The notes under the pieces are model-generated. The model ran no database searches. It saw nothing but the letters and a program-made list of their open reading frames with translations, and was not told the origin of the DNA. From Trochalopteron elliotii (taxonomy: Eukaryota > Chordata > Aves > Passeriformes > Leiothrichidae): a stretch of 64,000 nucleotides of DNA. The position numbers and the translations under genes were made by a program. This document shows positions 12,801 to 26,040 of the stretch, in pieces; the first letter of the stretch is position 1; each line of letters opens with the position of its first letter. The DNA lies in NCBI GenBank assembly GCA_024734555.1, contig JANPWX010000060.1, forward strand, positions 3,199,571 to 3,263,570, given 5' to 3'.

Positions 12801-15800
12801 CCTCTCATGGCTTGTGGGGCTGGATAGCAAATAGAAGTTAAAAGTGCATCAGTCCAAAGGTGCTGAAACATGAAGGCCAATGAAAGTTTCCTGTTTCCAA
12901 TGAAAGGAAATGTCATCAGCAATAGAAGTTAAATTATGGGCTCCTTTTCTTGAAGTGCAGACACTTTGTCTCAATTCACTGACAGGTTTTAACATGGTTT
13001 TGGGTATCAAAGTTCTTGACTGAGAGGCAGGAGAGCATCTTCCTTGAATGCCTGGTCATTATTCCACTTGAGCTATTTGCTGCTGGTTGTTGTACTTCCT
13101 GACTAGATTTTGCTGCTTCCTCCTTAACATTTAAACTGTGCACCTATCTAATGTAAAACCAGACACAAAAAAGATATGGACACTCTTTTATTCAGAGATT
13201 CTAAAGCATTTTTGGCTGCTGTGTCTATGAAAAGGTTTGCCTTATAAAAAATAAAAAGGACTGAATTCATCCATGGAATAATTCAGAAAAAAAAAAGAAA
13301 AATGAAATTCACTTAGGTCAGAGCTTTCAGGTGTGCCTTTTCTTTGTTGCTGCAATATATTGGAAGACAGAAAGATGACCTTAAAGCCCACAGTCAGGTT
13401 TCAGAGGGTCAGGAGCTAATCTGGCCCTCATTTGGACTAATTCTGCTAAAGCTCCATTGAGGGACTACAATGACAACAACTGAGCTGCTGGGTTTCAGTT
13501 CTGCCAGGGCTTTAATTTTCCAGTGTCATTTTGGGCACTTTTAAAAAACGACTCCTGCCTCCAACTGCTGTTCTTTAACACAGAGATATGATTCATGGTC
13601 AGCTCAAGGTATGCAATGATGTTTACTTCACTAAGGACTCCCTGCTCCAGAGTAGAAAACAAAATCTATGGTTAAAGTTAAGGCAAGGTCCATCACCAAG
13701 ATCAGCCAACAGCAGAAATGTTGGTAGATCACACTGTCAGTATGATAAGAAGCCCCTTTTGGAGAATCAGAATTTAATTAACAAACTCATACCAGTACCA
13801 CAGAGACCAACACTTTCCTGCTTCTACTGTGTAAACTGGGAGAGGTGTTGGTGGGATTTCTTGAGGATGGGGCTGGATCAGGAAATTAGATTGGGAGACA
13901 GCTGAGTAAGCAACCTTGTTTTGTAGTGAATTAAGAGATACCAGATTAACAGAGGAGTTTTGTGCTGTTCTTAAGACAAACAGGAATTTTGTGTTTATGT
14001 CATCACTCTGCTAACACCAATGACTCTCACTGTGTGAGAAGTCTGCAGGAGACTGAGGAAACCACCAAGAGTAGAATAACGAGGGGAACAGAGAAATATT
14101 AAAAGAAAGTGGCTGGTGGGGTTATGGTGATATTCAGAAGCACTAAGAAAAGCAGATAATTGCTTTGTCAGGAGAGCTAACCAATTGCAAAATGCCCTTC
14201 TTTGCTCAAAGCCTGCCACGTGGCCAGCCACAGATTCCAAAAAGCTTTCTGCTACAAGTCTGCAGCATTTCCAAATGAATCAATAGATACTGGAACTCCA
14301 TTGGACTAGAATGTTTGTCTGCTGTAATAAGCATGCTTGATTTTCAGGGCCTGCCATTCCAGAGGCCAAATCAAAGATATGATATTAACTTCTTTCAATG
14401 ATACAGCATCCAAGGCAATAGAAGAATGCAAATAAATCAATTCTACATGCTTAAGCCCATCTTCCTTTCATGCATGCCTGGTGATGGAAAATGGTGGGTT
14501 TTTTCCACCCTGCCTTAGCATTCCAAGGCATGAAAAAAAAAGATTTTGTTGCAGTAATGAAACACAGGAAAAGAGACCTTGTTATAAGCTGCTTACAGTT
14601 TAGATTGAAGGGCAGGTTTTCATTAGCTTTGTTACACTGAGCATCATCTTTAGACTGGAGGAATTACCAGAAAAAACTTCTTAAGAGAAGGTGGACTCAA
14701 CGTACAATTCATGTAAGTAAAAAGCCAAGATCTAATGATCAAAAAAGAAAACCAAAAATTCTCCCTTGAGACAAAGCTCAAGTTACACCAATAACAAATG
14801 TTAAACTGCTCTGTTAAGACACTCAGCAAGGAAGTCAATGTCTTATTTGAGTAATAAAGAATTTCTTTTGGTTGTTTCTTGCTGCAGTTAGTTATTCAGT
14901 CTTTTTTTCTTCTAAATGTCAGGCACATCCATCTATTTTCCCATCCACAATTACTCAAGCATTTGTAGCAGGGATACAAGTTACACCAGTGACTGTGTGT
15001 TTTTTTCAGTCAGAAGTACAGTGCACACAGCTAAAGTTGGCCTTAGTGAAACCTCATGTATTTACTTGCTTCCACAGAGAAAACTAAACAAACTGTTACA
15101 GATTTTATTCCTTTCCTTGTGAAATGACCAAACAAAAGATCTTTATTTTAAATATTTGGAAGAAAATTTCAAAAAATTTGCTTACTCGGAAATATTAGAG
15201 AATTTCCTAAAGGACAAAGTGTTCATAATAGGAGAAGCAGTTTTCTATAAAATAGATTAAAGGCTGTAATGATGGTATCATTAATTCTCTTCAATTCAAT
15301 CTCATCTTTATAGAAAGCACCGACCCTCTCCACTCTATTATGTTTTAGGACCTGATTTATGAAATAACCCCAGGATATTAATGATGCCACAGGTAACAGC
15401 TGTAATATTTCAGGTGGTTTACAGCATTGCTCTAACGATGGAGTACATTTAGTTTGAACTCCATTGCACTTTATTGTGCAATTCTTGCTTTGGGGAGCAC
15501 TGAGAATACATACATGGCTTCAGTTACAATACTTCAGAAATCCTTTTCCCTCACAATTTAGCCTCTTGTTCTGCTCTCCAGTGGTTGCCCTGTAGTCTTC
15601 TCTCAGTCTCCTTTCTACACACATATTTGTCTTGCTGAATATCTGAACAGAGTCCATATGTGGATACACCAGATGCCTCTCTCTAGATTCTTTACCATAT
15701 CTCCCAAATTCCTCTCCTCTTTAATGGTCCTCCACAGCTTCTTTTCAAGTCTGGTCCCATGTGTGCAGATTTTCTACTCCTCATAAACAAATTTCCAAAT

Positions 15801-15957
15801 AGCATTTTACCCTGACTCATCTTGAAAAGTTCTAATCTTAAAATACAGCACAGGTAAGTTCAGAAGAGCTAAAGGGATGCTCTTGATCATGTCTTGTGCT
15901 TAAATACCCTTAGCATGACCTAAATATCCCTTCCCATGTTCTTCCCATCTCCCTCTC
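9812..15957. other. Noncoding stretch, no gene seen
   Basis: Open frames of 60-105 codons occur on both strands (for example 10819-11037 and 13588-13905) but overlap, have no recognisable domain and look like chance. No clear repeat is seen. The part at about 15280-15490 is compositionally calm and contains a small ATTGCAC/GTGCAAT inverted repeat; it might be constrained noncoding DNA, but nothing in it is diagnostic. Confidence 0.6.
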
Positions 15958-15990
15958 ACAGAATCATAGAACAAGTTGTTTGTTCACTGA
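15958..15990 (-). mobile_element. CR1 3'-terminus remnant (short)
   Basis: CACAGAATCATAGAACAAGTT matches the reverse complement of the CR1 3' end (terminal octamer-type repeat, then a GTT-containing segment). Similarity fades after about 25 bases. It could be a very short CR1 insertion or a chance match. Confidence 0.45.
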
Positions 15991-17240
15991 AGAGGCCATT
16001 GAACAAAATTATTCCATTTGCTCAGTACAGGCACGTAACTGCAGGGCCTTTATGCTGGATAATTCCCTTTGGTTAGGGCTGCAGCGTGAACCCTTCACAA
16101 CAGAAGTTTAAAAGCTAAGATGCACAGTCATTAAGAAGTCAGACAATTTTAAAACTTGATGAGAATTTTTTTTCTTCTTTTTTTTTAAAGTATACTTGTC
16201 AAAACTATTTTTTTCTACTTTTGCCTCAAGACCTCTTCCAACTATATATATATTCTTGTGTGATATTGTTGTTACCCAGACAGGCAACAACATTCAAAAA
16301 TCAACTATTTTTAAAGGATGAACATGATTAACACCGATATCTTTCAAAACAATACCTTTTGCCTCGTGATTTAAGAATGTTATATGACTAATTAAGCCTC
16401 AATCACTCCCACAGTTTTGAGAAACAGCATCACATTAATGATTTTTAGTTTAGATCACTTAAGTGAATTTAGCAAAAGAAAGGACCTCGATCCTGAATTT
16501 CTCAAGTGTGATTTGGGTACTCAATCTCCAGCACAGAGGAATTGCCATCAGCTTTTGCACCCACTGGGGACTAAGTAAGACAGAAGAACATCCACTGCAA
16601 AGTGCAGTTTTGCATTTTTTTATTCCTATCTGTTTCCACTTGATTAACACCATGCTGCTTGTAAAGCAAGAATTTGAACTAGTGTTGGGAAGGATTATCA
16701 GTAAGAGATTAAGATCCTGTTTCTCACTAATAGTAAAATTTGCAAAGTCTTTTCAAAAGACATTCTAAAATAGTCAATGCAAATGATCATGCACACAGTT
16801 GCCCCATTTTCCTTGAAAAAACTGAGAGAAAGTGCCACCTATTCTTCTGCTGCAAGTTTGCATGACACAATCACTGTACTGATTGCCACAGACATCCTGC
16901 TTCTTCCTACTGCTGAAGAATCAAGTCTTCAAAGGCTACTGGAAGAATTTAACCCCAATAGATCTTGCCATCAAACTTCACTTTTTCATGGTTTGTTATT
17001 TCTACTGTGTTTGACACTGTGAAAACAGAGGTCAAGGCCTTATTAAGACAGGTTATCAAAAGCTGAAGGAAAGTGAATTCATACCACCTTCGTCATTATA
17101 TGCAGTGGCTGAACTCACCTCTCACTGCTTGTGGTTTAAGTAAAACCTCGACCCAATATGGCAAAAAAAAAAAAAGAAATTTTACTGCTTTCTTTACTTC
17201 CTCTGATGGAAAAGACAGTCATGCCCTCTATTTACAGTGT

Positions 17241-17280
17241 CATAAACCTCATATCCATTACATAAACCTCATATCCATTT
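17241..17280. repeat. 20-bp tandem duplication
   Basis: Two copies of a 20-bp unit starting CATAAACCTCATATCCATT stand head to tail (17241-17260 and 17261-17280) and differ only in the last base. The near identity suggests a recent slippage duplication, possibly polymorphic. Confidence 0.9.
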
Positions 17281-18147
17281 TACAAAACATAGACCCTAAC
17301 ACTTAGGTCAGGATTTATCATATTGGGCAAAAGTACTCATAGCCACAACAACATACCTGAGAAACAGACTCAGTGTCCACCTGCATCTTAAAAAGAAAAG
17401 GTTAAAGGCTCTTCATCAACATGTCTAGGCCTGCAAAACTTGCCATTGGGTGTGAAAGTGGGACACAGCTGCATACAAGAATTTTACTTTTCTTCATTAT
17501 AACAAATATTCTATTAACCAGCGATATGATTGTCTACTGGTCCATATCCACAGTACAGCATTGACACCTGCACCAAAGAAGGATGATTATTTGAGCCTTT
17601 TCCTTTCTTAAGCAAAAGAAAGGCCAGAAAGAGGCAGAGAACAGGCAAAACAAAAGTCCTCAGCAAACAGGCAGGCTGAGGATCAGCTGCTGGGCCAGTA
17701 TTAGGGCAGAAGAGGAATACCCACCCTCACAAGGATAAGGGGCAAGGTGAGGAATTGTAATGAAGAGAATAACTCAAATACAACCAGTCTTTGGTAACCT
17801 CCACAACCACCTTCAGAGCATGGAAAGCATACAAAGAATTTACTGTGAATTCTGAGAAAAAGAAAATAAAACAGGTAATACAGTACAAGTAGGCTGCAAG
17901 AAGCTTAATTAGGATTATAAGAGGAATTATTAGTCAGCTGGAAAGATGGAAGGCTCAAAGTCTTCCTTCTGCTTCTTTGCTTAAGATCTCATTGAGATCC
18001 TTGTACAATGCTCCCTCTGTAAAGCTCGAGAGCCTGGGCTGCACGTTGGGTCTAAGGAACAGGGACCCATTAGCAAAAGAGAAATGGGAGGAAAACTGCA
18101 CTGGCCATGACAAGATTGAGGAAAGGAAGCGTCAAATGAGATAGTAT

Positions 18148-18228
18148 GTTCTTCTTGTTCTCCTGAGTTACTTGAAATAAATTTTTTGTTCTTCTTGTTC
18201 CTCGTGAGTTATTTGAAATAAAACTTTT
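18148..18228. repeat. 40-bp tandem duplication
   Basis: Two adjacent copies of a unit beginning GTTCTTCTTGTTC, continuing through GAGTTA.TTGAAATAAA and ending in a T run. The first spans 18148-18187 and the second starts at 18188. They differ by a few substitutions and a one-base insertion, so this duplication is older than the one at 17241. Confidence 0.85.
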
Positions 18229-20383
18229 TTGGTTTTTTCAGCTGTGTGATCTATGGCACAGATACAGAAAGTTTGGATGCAAATCTGACAAAACTGCAGA
18301 CAGATGTCTTCTATTTACAGAACTACCATTCCAATTAACCAATAGTCATTGCCATCAGTTTGGAATCAGTCCTCTAAGATTAAACTGAGTCCCAATTAAG
18401 CAAGTCTTGATCAACTGTAGGACACCATGCAAGTATTTTAATATTATACACCAGTAGGTGTTTTGAACTGCTCAATTAAAAAAACTTCTACATAAAAAAA
18501 AAATTAAAAAAAAAGAAAGAAAACTCCTCCATGAGGATCAAAAGTATTGCAACAACTTGATGCGATTTCATTTGAAAAAAAGGGCATTGAAAGGCCCTGG
18601 CTGATCAAGATGTGCATCTGTGAAAGATTTACCATATACAAAATAATATCCTGACAGTAGCAGTATTGGCAGACAGTACTAACAAATTAGTGCTTAACAT
18701 GTTGATTTATAAGATATTACTTATAGCTCTCAATGTTTTTCAAGCATGAAAGATTTGAAAAGACTCTGGACAACAAAAACCTCCATCATTTTATAGAGAT
18801 ATTATGATTTTATTATTATGTCAATGCAAGTCATTGTCTCTCTCATTTTCATATGCTACTTCATATTATCCTCTTATTTTTGCTGCTGACATTGATTATT
18901 TTAATTTATTTTCACAGCCAGATCACTAGGAAGAGCAAGAGTATTATTTGTTCTTTATTATGGTACAGAGCTAAAGAGATCTGAATCAATCCCCTTTGCC
19001 AATCACTGAGTAAGGAAAATAGATATTTCACCTGATGCACTGATTATAGCCTGGGTTTAATAAACCAGCAAGAAATGTAATGACCTTTCAGCTATCTTTC
19101 ACTGCAGGAGAAACCATCGAGGTCTTAAGTCTCCAGCAAACCTTTTATAAACAGTAATGCTCATTTCAGATAACTCAAAAGGCAATGCAGAGAATAATCC
19201 TTAATAGATTGAGTAAATGGAAGCATATAAATCATGCTGTGTATATTTTAATTTCTAAATAATTATTTAAGGCAATTTACATAAGAATTTGGGGGATCTC
19301 AATTCTTTACTGCGATACAAAACAAATTGCCATAACATTAGAGGTATTGTTATTTTAAAATCAAAATTTCATATTGAATTGGAGCAATCATCCTCTAGTC
19401 ATCCCCAACCTGATAAAAGATTCTTCAGTAACCCCCACCACCTGAGATGCTCCAGTTTGGCATGGACCATTGCTGTTCATCATTATGCTGCATTTCACCA
19501 TTCACTGAGTAAACAATTTGACATCCAGTCAGCAATTCCACTGAGAGAGACTTGCTCATGTTTCTGAGCACACCACCATTTTAGGAATGGCTACTTTCAT
19601 TCTTAAACTGAAAGAACTCCCTAAATGATCTGCTGAACTGAGCCCTACAGAAGCAAAATCACCCATGCCATGCCCTTGACCTCATGGGCCACATTTTCTT
19701 TCCCTTACATCAGCTTTTCCCCAGCATATTTGCAGAGTCCCTTTGACTCGATGTAAATCTCAAAAAGTAGGGAAAGCTCAAAGACATCTAGAAAAGAATT
19801 TAAAAAATATTTTCCTCTTCCACAGGAACAATACCCTCCCTACTAACTGCAATTCTGAATCCCAGTTCTTGAAACAACAGAATGTTTTCAATTTCTCTGA
19901 TAGCAAAAGAAGAGAATGCTGACTAAACCTATTATCTTCTCTGTGTGCTTATTTTCACTTTGATGTACAATAAATAAAAAACGAACTGACAATACTAAAA
20001 TATGAAGACACCATATCATTGTCACTGTGTTCTTACAAATCTGATCCATTCATGCTGCTTAAGCTGCTGAAACCTTTGAAGTTGGAAAATGCTGCCATGA
20101 ACTTCTAGCACTGGTAATTAAGACATAGTGTGGCAAATCAAAGGAGACGTGCTACCTTGCATCTACAGTCCCTTACTAAAAAAATGCAAGCTGAGAGTCA
20201 CGATAATAAATCAATTGGTTCTGCTTTTCAGTAGGAAAAGACCTGTAACTTGTTATATTATAACTCAATCCCATCTTGTATCCAAGATCAATTCCTCTTT
20301 CTCTTCATGCTTTATGATCATTGAATTTCTTTTTCTTAAGGCTAATTTTTCTTATAGAAAGCAAAGGAAATACTGCAAGGTTT

Positions 20384-20415
20384 GAGGAGAAAAAGAAAAA
20401 AGAGAAAGAAAAAAG
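20384..20415 (+). repeat. 32-nt uninterrupted polypurine run
   Basis: From 20384 to 20415 the plus strand is made only of A and G (GAGGAGAAAAAGAAAAAAG and onward), bounded by T on both sides. Such runs can form triplex DNA. It sits about 200 bp upstream of the (GT)n microsatellite. Confidence 0.85.
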
Positions 20416-20611
20416 TCTCTCATCATTTGTCTTCTCAGTGGGGAGAACAGGAACATTTCCTTTCCCCTCTACTACCACATTTTTCTCCTTCAAGCTGTTG
20501 TTGTTTTCCCATAAATTTCAGCAGGTTGAGCTTCTGAGGCTGTGCTAAGATTTGGGCTGGGGAAACATAGCTTATAAAGGTTTATTAGCACAACTGAGTT
20601 AAGCAATGTGG

Positions 20612-20636
20612 GTGTGTGTGTGTGTGTGTGTGTGTG
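20612..20636 (+). repeat. (GT)n microsatellite
   Basis: A perfect alternating GT run of 25 nt, flanked by GGGTG-like imperfect units. It is likely length-variable between individuals and is the cleanest dinucleotide microsatellite in the window. Confidence 0.97.
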
Positions 20637-23600
20637 AGGGTGCCTTGTGCTCTGGGTAGCAGACTCCTTTCACATTTCATAGTGTATTAAAAACACAAAC
20701 CATGAAATATTTCAATAAAAATAAATCAATATGTGCTCCAGCTGGAAATCTCACTGCCATATTAATTTGCTTACTGCATAAACCAAATTCCTACATACAA
20801 CATATGGAATTGTCTGAGTTTAAGTCATGAATTTCACTGAAATATTTAATATTTCCTACCTCTGTTCTATTTTATTGTTCAGATTTTGCTTAAAAGTGGG
20901 TAGCAGGATAAGGACTTATTAAAAATACAGGTATGCCTAAAGGGCACGGAGCAGTTTGTTAGATTCTAAGAAGCAAAATAAGAAAACCTTCTGCATAATG
21001 ATAACATTATTCAACATTTTCAGACATGCGGGCTTTTACACGGCCTTTCCTGTCTGTTTTCATGATCTAAAGTTTTTGATTCCTTCCCAGAACTGTGAGC
21101 TTCTGCAGCTACTCTAAATCTGTGCTATCCAGCCCAACCCAGCAATGCAGACAATTTTTCCAAAGCTGATTGCATGTGTAGGGATGAGCTCATGCTGGTC
21201 ATTTCCCTTCTCTCCACCTGCTTGTGCTACAGTGACAAAGCCTCAAGGGCACATCTAAAAGGAACCAGACAAACTTTGACCATCTACAGTCATACATGCC
21301 AAAGGCAGATCTCATGTACATACATCCTACCCATTACCTTGGTTAATGGGTAGAATTCTCACATTTATTAGCAAATTGCTGTGTAACTTGTTAGGTTTTT
21401 CCTACAAAACCACAAGGGCAAGGTGTAAATTCCTGCTGCCACTCATGGGTATTCTCTGAATAGTCCTGAACTTCACTGTCGTGGCTGTGACACTTCCTGA
21501 ATGATCCTGCATGAATCATTTCTCCTCCACACCCAGGAAATCACTTTTTTTGAAATCATAAGACACTCAAGGCAGATCAGGTTCCTCATTACATATTTAT
21601 AGTGTCTTTTGCAATAGGACCTGACTTAAGGGTGTTATAAAAATAAGCATGGGACCTCCGTCCTCTAATCTTGTGCATTTTGTCAGTCTTCCACCACAAA
21701 GTTTGTCTTCCCTTCCAGTACCATCAACTTCCTTATTTCTGTATTTCCACAATACCTGAAATAAATTCTCCCCAAAGGGCAAAAGATTCCCATTTCTCTT
21801 GAGATGGGAACAGTGATAATAAGTACACAAAGTTTCTTACCTTCTAGTGTCCAAATGTCTCCTCATGGGTTGCATAAGAAATATCTAGAGCAGCTGCTAC
21901 AGGAGTCTGCCACTAGAAATCCTAAGGGGCAATAACTGTCATCCTGATTTTAAAACATAAGCATGATTTTGAACACTAGTGGTATTTTAAAAAAAGTTAT
22001 ACTGTCATATTTATATATAAAATATGGAGATTTAAGAATAAACTAAACAAACAAAAGGAAAAAAATATTTTTCTTTTTTTTTCCTGAAGCCTATTCCATT
22101 TCTGACAGGACTTTCTTAAGGAGACAGCAGTGAAATGACCCACACAATCAAACCCCATCCACAGTGTCCATCCAAGCGAGGGTATTTCTAATAACACAGA
22201 CTCAATTTGCTGGTCTGGGCACCTCTTCCAGCCCAGGAGATTATTCCTGCAGCTCACAGAGGGGAGGTGCATGGGACTCACTCTTCACATGTTCCTGGAT
22301 GAGCTACTTGACCATCCTCTTGGGCAGACAAATTTAGAATTATATTTCTCAACATAAACGAGACTACTTTCCCACTGATTTAACTAGATTCCAGGAAAAA
22401 AAAAAAAGTCACATTAACTTGAAGAGACATTTTGAATTGATATTTGAAACAGAAAACTTCACCCCTTGTGCTTTTCGGGCAGCTTCCCAGCCCAGAATTA
22501 AAGACTTTTGTTTAGCAGTGAGCCTTATTCAAATAAAAACAAAACAATAATTAAGAACTAATCATGGAAACTCACAAAACAATTGAAAGGATATATTTAA
22601 AATTCAGCGAAGAGGCTGTAGTGATGTAAATGTTCCCAATTTCTGGTTAAATAGTGGTAACAGCGAGCTGGTCAGTGAAGCTTCCTAAGCTGCACTCTAT
22701 TTCCCTCTACATCTTAAATAAACTTAAGAGGAAAATGACAGCAGCACTTTTCTGTAAACACAGCAAATACAGATAATTTTCAGCTAAAAATCAGAAATAA
22801 ATCAAATAAGGCCTTTCAACTAAAACAGTACTTTATAAATAAAGACTTACTAGTCTTATGTATTTTGTGTTGAAAATTACTTATTCCAGTTAAATTTTAT
22901 CACATAAAAACCCCAAACTAAAGGGATTACATTGTGTCTGAAGGTGAATATATGCACACACATGTACAAGTGTGACTGACTAAACATCACTATCATTCAT
23001 TCACCAAGTCCTGTAATTTTATGAGTCAGAGATTAAAACCTATAGACAGAAATAACAAAACACCTTTAGCTTATTTTTCCACTGTAATGCCATCAACAAA
23101 GATTATATCTGTGAGATACATTTGAATTCAGTTAGGTTAATAAGATCCAAAAACCCCTATGATTTTGAAGACCATATTTTTCTCCAATACTTCTTGAAAA
23201 GGGAGTAGGTAGATTTCAACACCTTGAAAAATTTAGGGTTTTTTTAAAGAGAAAATCTTTCTAACACAAAGTATTATTAGGGTTAATTTGCATTGAAATG
23301 AAAACTTTGGTCAGATCTCTTGGTTTCTATTTTTCAGCCATGGTGAAACCAATCCTAAAATCACCATGACATAAAACCAGGCCATGTTTGAGTGAATTGC
23401 TCCAGTCAACAGCCTGATTCACTCATCACTTGGGAACAACTGAGAGGTGGCTGCTCTTGATACTCATTTTTAAGGCTTTCTAAAAAGAAATTCCATTTTC
23501 CTGATTTTCATAAATAGTTTTGGTGCAAGCCTTATGTACACAAAAAATTGTCAAACTCTTGAAAAGAGATGTCCCTTTTTTCAGGTAATTATTTCCTTCC

Positions 23601-25845
23601 CACTTTTAGAAAAGTATTTTTCTTTGTTTTCAAAGATATTGCTACAAAATACTCATATAAACAGCATTGTTGTAATAGGTCACAGATAATAAAGCCTCAT
23701 CATAGTGAGGCTGTATTCAGCACAGTAAGGAAAAAATCCTTAGAGAACTGACTCACTAAGAAAAAGCCCAGTGAAAGCCATATAGGTCTCTGGAAGATAA
23801 TATTCAGTCATAGCATGCTCTGAGAGATGACAGCACTTGTGAATAAAAAATAAATAAACCAAGGCTACAAACAAGAGGAAAAAGAAGAACGAACAAGTCA
23901 GATTTAAATACATTTTAAAAATCCCCTAAACCAGATAAGTGTTCTCACTAAATTATGTTTAATATACTATATGGAAAAAATATCTAATTCTTTACAGAAA
24001 GATTTTCTGTGATCCCAAACCAAAAAGTGGAAAAAATGCAAAAGCACTCCAAAGCAAACAAAGCTGAGCTGTTTAATTACTACCATCGATTCATCTCAGG
24101 ACTTGTAGAAAAAAAACCATTCAGAAATTTCACAAAAGGACATGTAGAAATGTGTGTTTATGCTTCCTTTCTCTCTGGTTGTGAGTAGAGTTATGTACAG
24201 ACTGAGGCACTTGCGAAATCAGATTCTAAAATTAGAAACCTTCACTGCACCCAACTGGATTCCTGTTCTGTGCCTAGTCAGCTCTTGCCTCCTGAGCAGC
24301 CACCATTTCACCTTTCACATGCCATGGGGCTTATTTTTTACTTAAAGAGACTCTAAAATGAAAATAAAGAGAAAAAGACATCCTCAAGATTTTCTGAACC
24401 CCTGAAGGGTTTCTCTCTTCTCTTCCCTATTAACAAACAAGGAAACTAAATTAACTAATACCCACATTTTTCCACTGAACTTACCAAGATCCTCTCAAAA
24501 TCACAAGTTGGGATGTGCATCTCTTTCAAGTAAGTGACATGACAGACATTAAATCTGAAAATACTCTTTTGCCTCCCCCAAAATACTCATAGGTATTCCC
24601 TGCCCCAGTGATTCACAATCATTGGTATCTGTGCAAACTCTGGAGAGCCAGAGTTACAGGAAGCCCCTAAGTTCTGTCCAGGAGTTCAACACTGCTAAGC
24701 TTAGCATCATAAAAATATTTCTATTCTGTTAAGACCATGCACATTTTCTAAAACAGCACTGGCTTTGTGGAGACAGGCTTTGTCTAGGATGGTTGTATAT
24801 TAAAGAATTAGGCTCAAGAGTGCTGGGCTACTTCCCTAAATAAAGTTAAATAAGAAAGTGCTCTACTTACCTCCCAAATCTAGAGCCTAATCAGAAGTAT
24901 GATATAGAAGGAAATCCTGCTTAACAAAACCCAACAAACAGAACAGCTTTTTTTTAAATCTCTTCCTGTACTGGATATTGATATGACAACATTCAGGATG
25001 TACAAACAGGAACAAGATCCTTTAAATGGCTTCCTAGAGACACAAGAGAAACCAGAGAAATAAAGGTAAAATAGGTAAAACTAGAAAAGAGATTAGTAAC
25101 AATGAGGATTTCTTCTAGTCCGAGGAGATAGAGAAACAGAGGGGAAAGTAATAAAATAATCTGGGGAAATTAGGAGGAGGTTTCTTTGTAATGACAATTC
25201 AAAGAGATTGGGATTTTTTATTATTATTTTTATTTTAGAAAAGGAGCTTGTTTGTAAGATGTGGTTGTGAAGGTCTCACAGTTCTAGCAATTAGTGTTCT
25301 GCTAATTAAATTGCCACATCAAAGAGACAGACATTGTAGGGTAGCAGGATTAAAAGACACCTATAGCAGTGGGCTCTCTTTTAGAGATTGCCAGGCTTAG
25401 AGCATCAATTGATTAAACGCTGCAAACACCCCTGGGTAAATACTTCTCTCTGTTTCCTCTCAGTGGCACAAAGGCAGCAAGCAGAACTTCATGTCTGAAA
25501 AAATATAAATGGTTTGGTAAGAATCTAATATTGTAAGGTTGCATTATGGTACTGAGTATTATCTTGTAAATACAGACTGATTTTCCAAGTCCTCAGTTGT
25601 TACCAGCTTGGATGAGCTCAGAAATCCACTTTTCTTCCAGTATTAAAGACTATCAAGTATATTAAATATAAAGAACAAAGTTTTTGCAACTACAGTGACA
25701 TTTTCTTAATTTCAGAGATTGAGCATTGATATATAATCCTATGCAGTTACTTTTATGAGCTCTGATACTTCTAGAATCGACTGCAAATTTATTATTTGCA
25801 TCTCATTTCCATACGATACAACAAAAATTCCACAGTGGGAAACTC
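20637..25845. other. Noncoding stretch, no gene seen
   Basis: Short open frames only. It contains a 10-bp hairpin at 21327-21353, a 12-A run at 22396-22407 and otherwise unique AT-rich sequence. I recognise no transposon. Confidence 0.6.
21327..21353. repeat. Short inverted repeat (hairpin)
   Basis: CTACCCATTA at 21327-21336, a 7-nt spacer (CCTTGGT), and the perfect reverse complement TAATGGGTAG at 21344-21353. The spacer can add a CC/GG pairing. It is too short for a microRNA precursor. Confidence 0.6.
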
Positions 25846-26040
25846 AGACAAGAAAAGGAATAGAAAAAGGGACAAGGAAAGGGAGAGAGAAGGGAGGTGA
25901 AAATAAGCAGGAGGAAAAGAGAGAGCAAGAGCCTGAGAGGGAAAAAGCAAGTGTGTGACAGCACAAGAGAACATGAGTGGGGAGAGCAAAGAGAAACAGA
26001 GGGGGCCGAGAGAGGAGGTGGAGAGAGAATGAGAAAACAA
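25846..26040 (+). repeat. Purine-rich (GA/GGA) low-complexity tract
   Basis: About 195 bp in which the plus strand is overwhelmingly A and G, built from irregular GAAA, GAGA, GGAA and GGGA units (for example AAGGGAGAGAGAAGGGAGG) with few pyrimidine interruptions. Strand asymmetry keeps several frames open on both strands (Glu/Lys/Arg-rich on plus, Ser/Leu/Phe-rich on minus); these are composition artefacts. The tract is long enough for triplex (H-DNA) potential. Confidence 0.85.

Larger units (their letters stand above)
15991..20383. other. Noncoding stretch with small tandem duplications
   Basis: Three plus-strand open frames (16463-16768, 16777-17022, 17073-17306) follow one another, but in different frames, without splice signals or a recognisable product, so I do not call them genes. 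The stretch holds a 13-A run at 17163-17175, two tandem duplications (listed separately) and an A-rich tract at about 18493-18520. The part at about 18880-19260 is AT-rich, repeat-free and full of homeodomain-type TAAT/ATTA sites; it may be constrained, but this is not demonstrable here. Confidence 0.55.

Noticed and set aside
13588..13905. 105-codon open frame on the plus strand.
   Set aside because: No recognisable similarity, and nothing around it looks like splice sites or a promoter.
17163..17175. Poly(A) run as a possible retrocopy tail.
   Set aside because: No AATAAA within a suitable distance upstream and no transcript-like sequence before it.
23286..23293. Perfect POU octamer words at several places (also 31377, 54929, 35379 and others).
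   Set aside because: A handful are expected by chance in 64 kb of AT-rich DNA; kept only where other motifs accompany them.
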